Origin: Aplysia californica
Taxonomy: Eukaryota > Mollusca > Gastropoda > Aplysiida > Aplysiidae
Reading direction: 5' to 3'
Assembly (NCBI RefSeq): GCF_000002075.1
Contig: NW_004797274.1
Coordinates: 2,126,018-2,190,017 of the forward strand
Length of the DNA: 64,000 nucleotides
Positions 62,601 through 64,000 of this stretch are shown here, piece after piece. Each line of letters starts with the position of its first letter. Within the stretch, counting starts at the first letter, position 1. Under the pieces are notes generated by a model, which made no database searches, was not told the DNA's origin, and was given only the letters and a program-made list of their open reading frames with translations. Made by a program: the position numbers and the translations under genes.

Positions 62601-63248
62601 CTCATGTAACCTGACACTCTCTCGGATGATAGGTTTGTTTTATTTTCCTTTGGGCACACAGTGATTTGAACTCAGAAAATTGTTGGGGAAAATTAAGATC
62701 TGGCTTTTCAAAATGAGCTGTTCAACAAACCCATGCAAGTGTTCAAGAATACCATGCTGCCTACATAAGGAAGTCAGGGAATGTCATTTTGTTCAAACTG
62801 TCAGTGAATTCGAGTGCTGCATGTTCGCGCTGTCTGTACTCATTTGTACCTAAATTTGTTGAGGGGATTAAGATGTTTTTCAATTTTAGTTTAGCACCCT
62901 TGCCTGACAAATTTTTGTGTACTCACGATGTGTCTCTTTTTAACAATTCTGCAGCTCACTACTGTTGGTGGGGCGGGGAGGGGGTTGGTAGACATAGTGT
63001 TCTTTTTTTATCACTGAAGGATGCATTTTAGCCCTATGCTTCCCATTTATTATTGGCAGTCAAGAATGCTTTTTTTTTCTTTAACTTCTACAGTGATAGC
63101 TATGGATGACAAAGGGATTTTACACGAGGCTCCAGAGATGTTCTCAGTGATGGTCAAGTCTCACGGCTTAGAAAAGGCCATCACTTGTCTGGTCAAGCTA
63201 GTGGCATCCACGGGTCCCCAGGGGCAGACGACGGATGATATGTCATAG
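53465..63248 (+). CDS. CENPP: Centromere protein P (CENP-P) homologue, CCAN component
   Basis: Eight coding exons join in phase into 310 residues, near the length of vertebrate CENP-P (just under 300 as I recall). The N-terminus (about 15-50) is a predicted coiled coil (FSLEEEIKLLKTQIK). A middle block (LTDITIEKV, then FSLELKVF near 111-118) and the C-terminal half (FSLLKTYLLWVKTRRQLVEH; PKFILDWG; APQALIAMDDKGILHEAP; HGLEKAITCLVKL) match the order and spacing of the tandem-RWD CENP-P fold as I remember it. The residue agreement is clearest in the last 50 residues. CENP-P acts in the CENP-O/P/Q/U group of the constitutive centromere-associated network at kinetochores. It is divergent from IQCA1 with about 6.9 kb between start codons. 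The identification rests on remembered family sequence, not a search. Confidence 0.85.
54095..54167 (+). CDS. CENPP: CENPP coding exon 2
   Basis: 73 nt, acceptor tcaaag, donor GTGACT (weak). It encodes PNGGTNVADVQNMLEADIKK. The phase agrees with exons 1 and 3. Confidence 0.82.
55562..55628 (+). CDS. CENPP: CENPP coding exon 3
   Basis: 67 nt, acceptor cctcag, donor GTAAGT. It encodes LAETARLTDITIEKVQREVL, the block matching the conserved LTGI region of CENP-P. Confidence 0.88.
55945..56421 (+). mobile_element. L2/CR1-like LINE 3' end with (ATT)n tail
   Basis: An 81-codon open frame reads LHWLPVEKRIVYKLATLCHK, APSYLSNLLRLYIPTRSLRS and AFEYQTPRSG, the conserved C-terminal end of CR1/L2-type ORF2. 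The 3' end reads GTTGAGCGCTATATAAATG followed by (TTA)n. It lies in CENPP intron 3. Confidence 0.85.
56813..56901 (+). CDS. CENPP: CENPP coding exon 4 (first RWD strands)
   Basis: 89 nt, acceptor ttgcag, donor GTAATA. It encodes FRCKKRFSLELKVFDRTVHL, a beta-strand-like stretch. Confidence 0.88.
57745..58102 (+). mobile_element. tRNA-derived SINE, apparently full length
   Basis: The head has A-box-like CCTAGTGGTTAGGCT and B-box-like GGGGTTCGAGC; a body of about 270 bp follows; the end reads GAGCTGGGATTTGCGCTATA, CAAATGCTATC and (TTA)n. The acceptor-stem halves do not pair as in a working tRNA. It lies in CENPP intron 4, ending about 75 bp before exon 5. Confidence 0.85.
58180..58289 (+). CDS. 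CENPP: CENPP coding exon 5
   Basis: 110 nt, acceptor ctgtag, donor GTAAAT. It encodes ITWFEVTFEQDINDAIGEMI. It sits only about 75 bp after a SINE tail. Confidence 0.87.
59788..59964 (+). CDS. CENPP: CENPP coding exon 6
   Basis: 177 nt, acceptor tgcag, donor GTGAGT. It encodes the helix SVFSLLKTYLLWVKTRRQLV and then MYPELVTVDI, a strong CENP-P match. Confidence 0.92.
59970..61680. other. CENPP intron 6, no feature recognised
   Basis: G-runs near 59990 and 60035, otherwise unique T-rich sequence. Confidence 0.5.
61690..61778 (+). CDS. CENPP: CENPP coding exon 7
   Basis: 89 nt, acceptor tttcag, donor GTATGT. It encodes PKFILDWGRKTVNYWVEPDI and RLSVEAPQA. Confidence 0.91.
61785..63085. other. 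CENPP intron 7
   Basis: Debris near 62035-62175 (GTGTCTTTGGGAAATGCACT) resembles the SINE body at 57820. Otherwise nothing recognised. Confidence 0.4.
63094..63248 (+). CDS. CENPP: CENPP coding exon 8 (C-terminus and stop)
   Basis: 155 nt including TAG, acceptor ctacag. It encodes AMDDKGILHEAPEMFSVMV and HGLEKAITCLVKLVAS, the best-conserved CENP-P segment. ATTAAA at 63476-63481 is a possible poly(A) signal; an H repeat (63321-63470) lies in the presumed 3' UTR. Confidence 0.92.
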
Positions 63249-63320
63249 CGACCTGTTTGATGAACTTTGAGCAGTTTTTAGATGCTCATGTTGTTTTAAA
63301 TTTAGACTGAACAATTTTCT

Positions 63321-63470
63321 TGCTGCTTCTTCTTTACTATCAAACCTCTATCGCCTTTATCTCCCCTTCTTCTTTTTCCTGTTTGTTACTCCCTTTAACA
63401 CCTCTAATCTTCGGCACTTATATGACCTTATTGTGTTGCAAGTTCCGTAAAACACTTACTGAAACTAAAA
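63321..63470 (-). repeat. H-family repeat copy 13
   Basis: Minus-oriented, with CGGCACTTATATGACC and GCAAGTTCCGTAAAAC hairpin halves. It begins about 70 bp after the CENPP stop codon, probably in the 3' UTR. Confidence 0.88.
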
Positions 63471-64000
63471 CTCATATTAAAAGATGTCCTTCTTTTCTCA
63501 TATGACCTTTCAGATAAAGCCTTATAGTATAGCAAGGAGGTATAACGCAAAAACATCTCTAAAATCAGTGCTTCCAGAATTCCGCAAATGGAAAAATTTC
63601 CATGAAAATTCGTGCAAAAAACCAATATTTTTACTAATTATTTTCAAAAATGCGAAATAGAAAATTGCCGTATTTACTAATAGTCTCTAATAGCCAACCT
63701 ATACCGGAAGTGCTCTTTTATTTGAAAGTGTAGACAGTGTCTTTTACTTTCACTTTCTAAAGCACAAGCAGAACACCAGCACTGTAACTGTAAACAAGAG
63801 GAAGACATGACGATTGTGGTTCAATTGATCTTGGGCCTACCAAGAAAAGAAAACTCTGAAGAGAGCTTGATTTTTTCATCAGACTTGTTTATTTGTACAT
63901 ATTGTTGAGGATTTAAGTTGAATATAACCTGTCAAGTTATTTAGATTTAGAATCTAGATTCTAGCTGTTATACTATTAAGTATTTATTAAGGATTCTACA

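Overview
The window looks like the genome of a metazoan with large introns and very heavy simple-sequence content. It is most likely a mollusc, probably a gastropod. That placement is inference from gene content (a secreted protein with tandem chitin-binding domains, a ciliary DRC11/IQCA1 homologue, a CENP-P homologue), repeat style and long CA/GA/ATT/TATC microsatellites; no marker gene fixes the taxon. Two assembly gaps are present (448 N at 19162-19609 and exactly 100 N at 37988-38087).

Three spliced host genes can be read exon by exon, with splice phases that agree throughout. (1) A minus-strand gene starts at 10586 and runs off the left edge. It encodes a signal peptide and at least three tandem peritrophin-A/CBM14-like chitin-binding domains; seven coding exons are visible. 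(2) A minus-strand gene, 46556 to 18898, has 19 coding exons adding to 2544 nt (847 residues plus stop). It is an IQ- and AAA-domain protein, homologue of IQCA1 (DRC11) of the ciliary nexin-dynein regulatory complex. (3) A plus-strand gene, 53465 to 63248, has 8 coding exons adding to 933 nt (310 residues). I identify it as centromere protein P (CENP-P) of the constitutive centromere-associated network. Genes 2 and 3 are divergent, about 6.9 kb apart. The three genes have no evident shared pathway.

The rest is repeats. A short dispersed family, called H here (about 175 bp, 13 copies), starts with a hairpin whose stem differs by compensatory changes between two subfamilies; in six copies the hairpin end lies about 25-50 bp from a splice site. 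There is a LINE with a long reverse-transcriptase reading frame (14863-12536, minus), three older LINE fragments, several tRNA-derived SINEs (one sharing its 3' tail with an L2/CR1-like LINE fragment in the same window), and non-autonomous DNA elements. The last group includes an inverted pair of about 1.1-kb TTAA-bounded copies inside IQCA1 introns, a family with GTGGAATCAGGC ends, and an approximately 1.6-kb AT-rich element with GC-rich inverted ends.

The intergenic region between IQCA1 and CENPP (about 46.6-53.4 kb) holds three unrelated clusters of near-perfect palindromes. No prokaryote-style system, CRISPR array, rRNA or functional tRNA gene was seen. The best candidates for something undescribed are the H family and its relation to splice sites, the four-cysteine chitin-binding domains with intron positions that differ between repeats, and the palindrome clusters.
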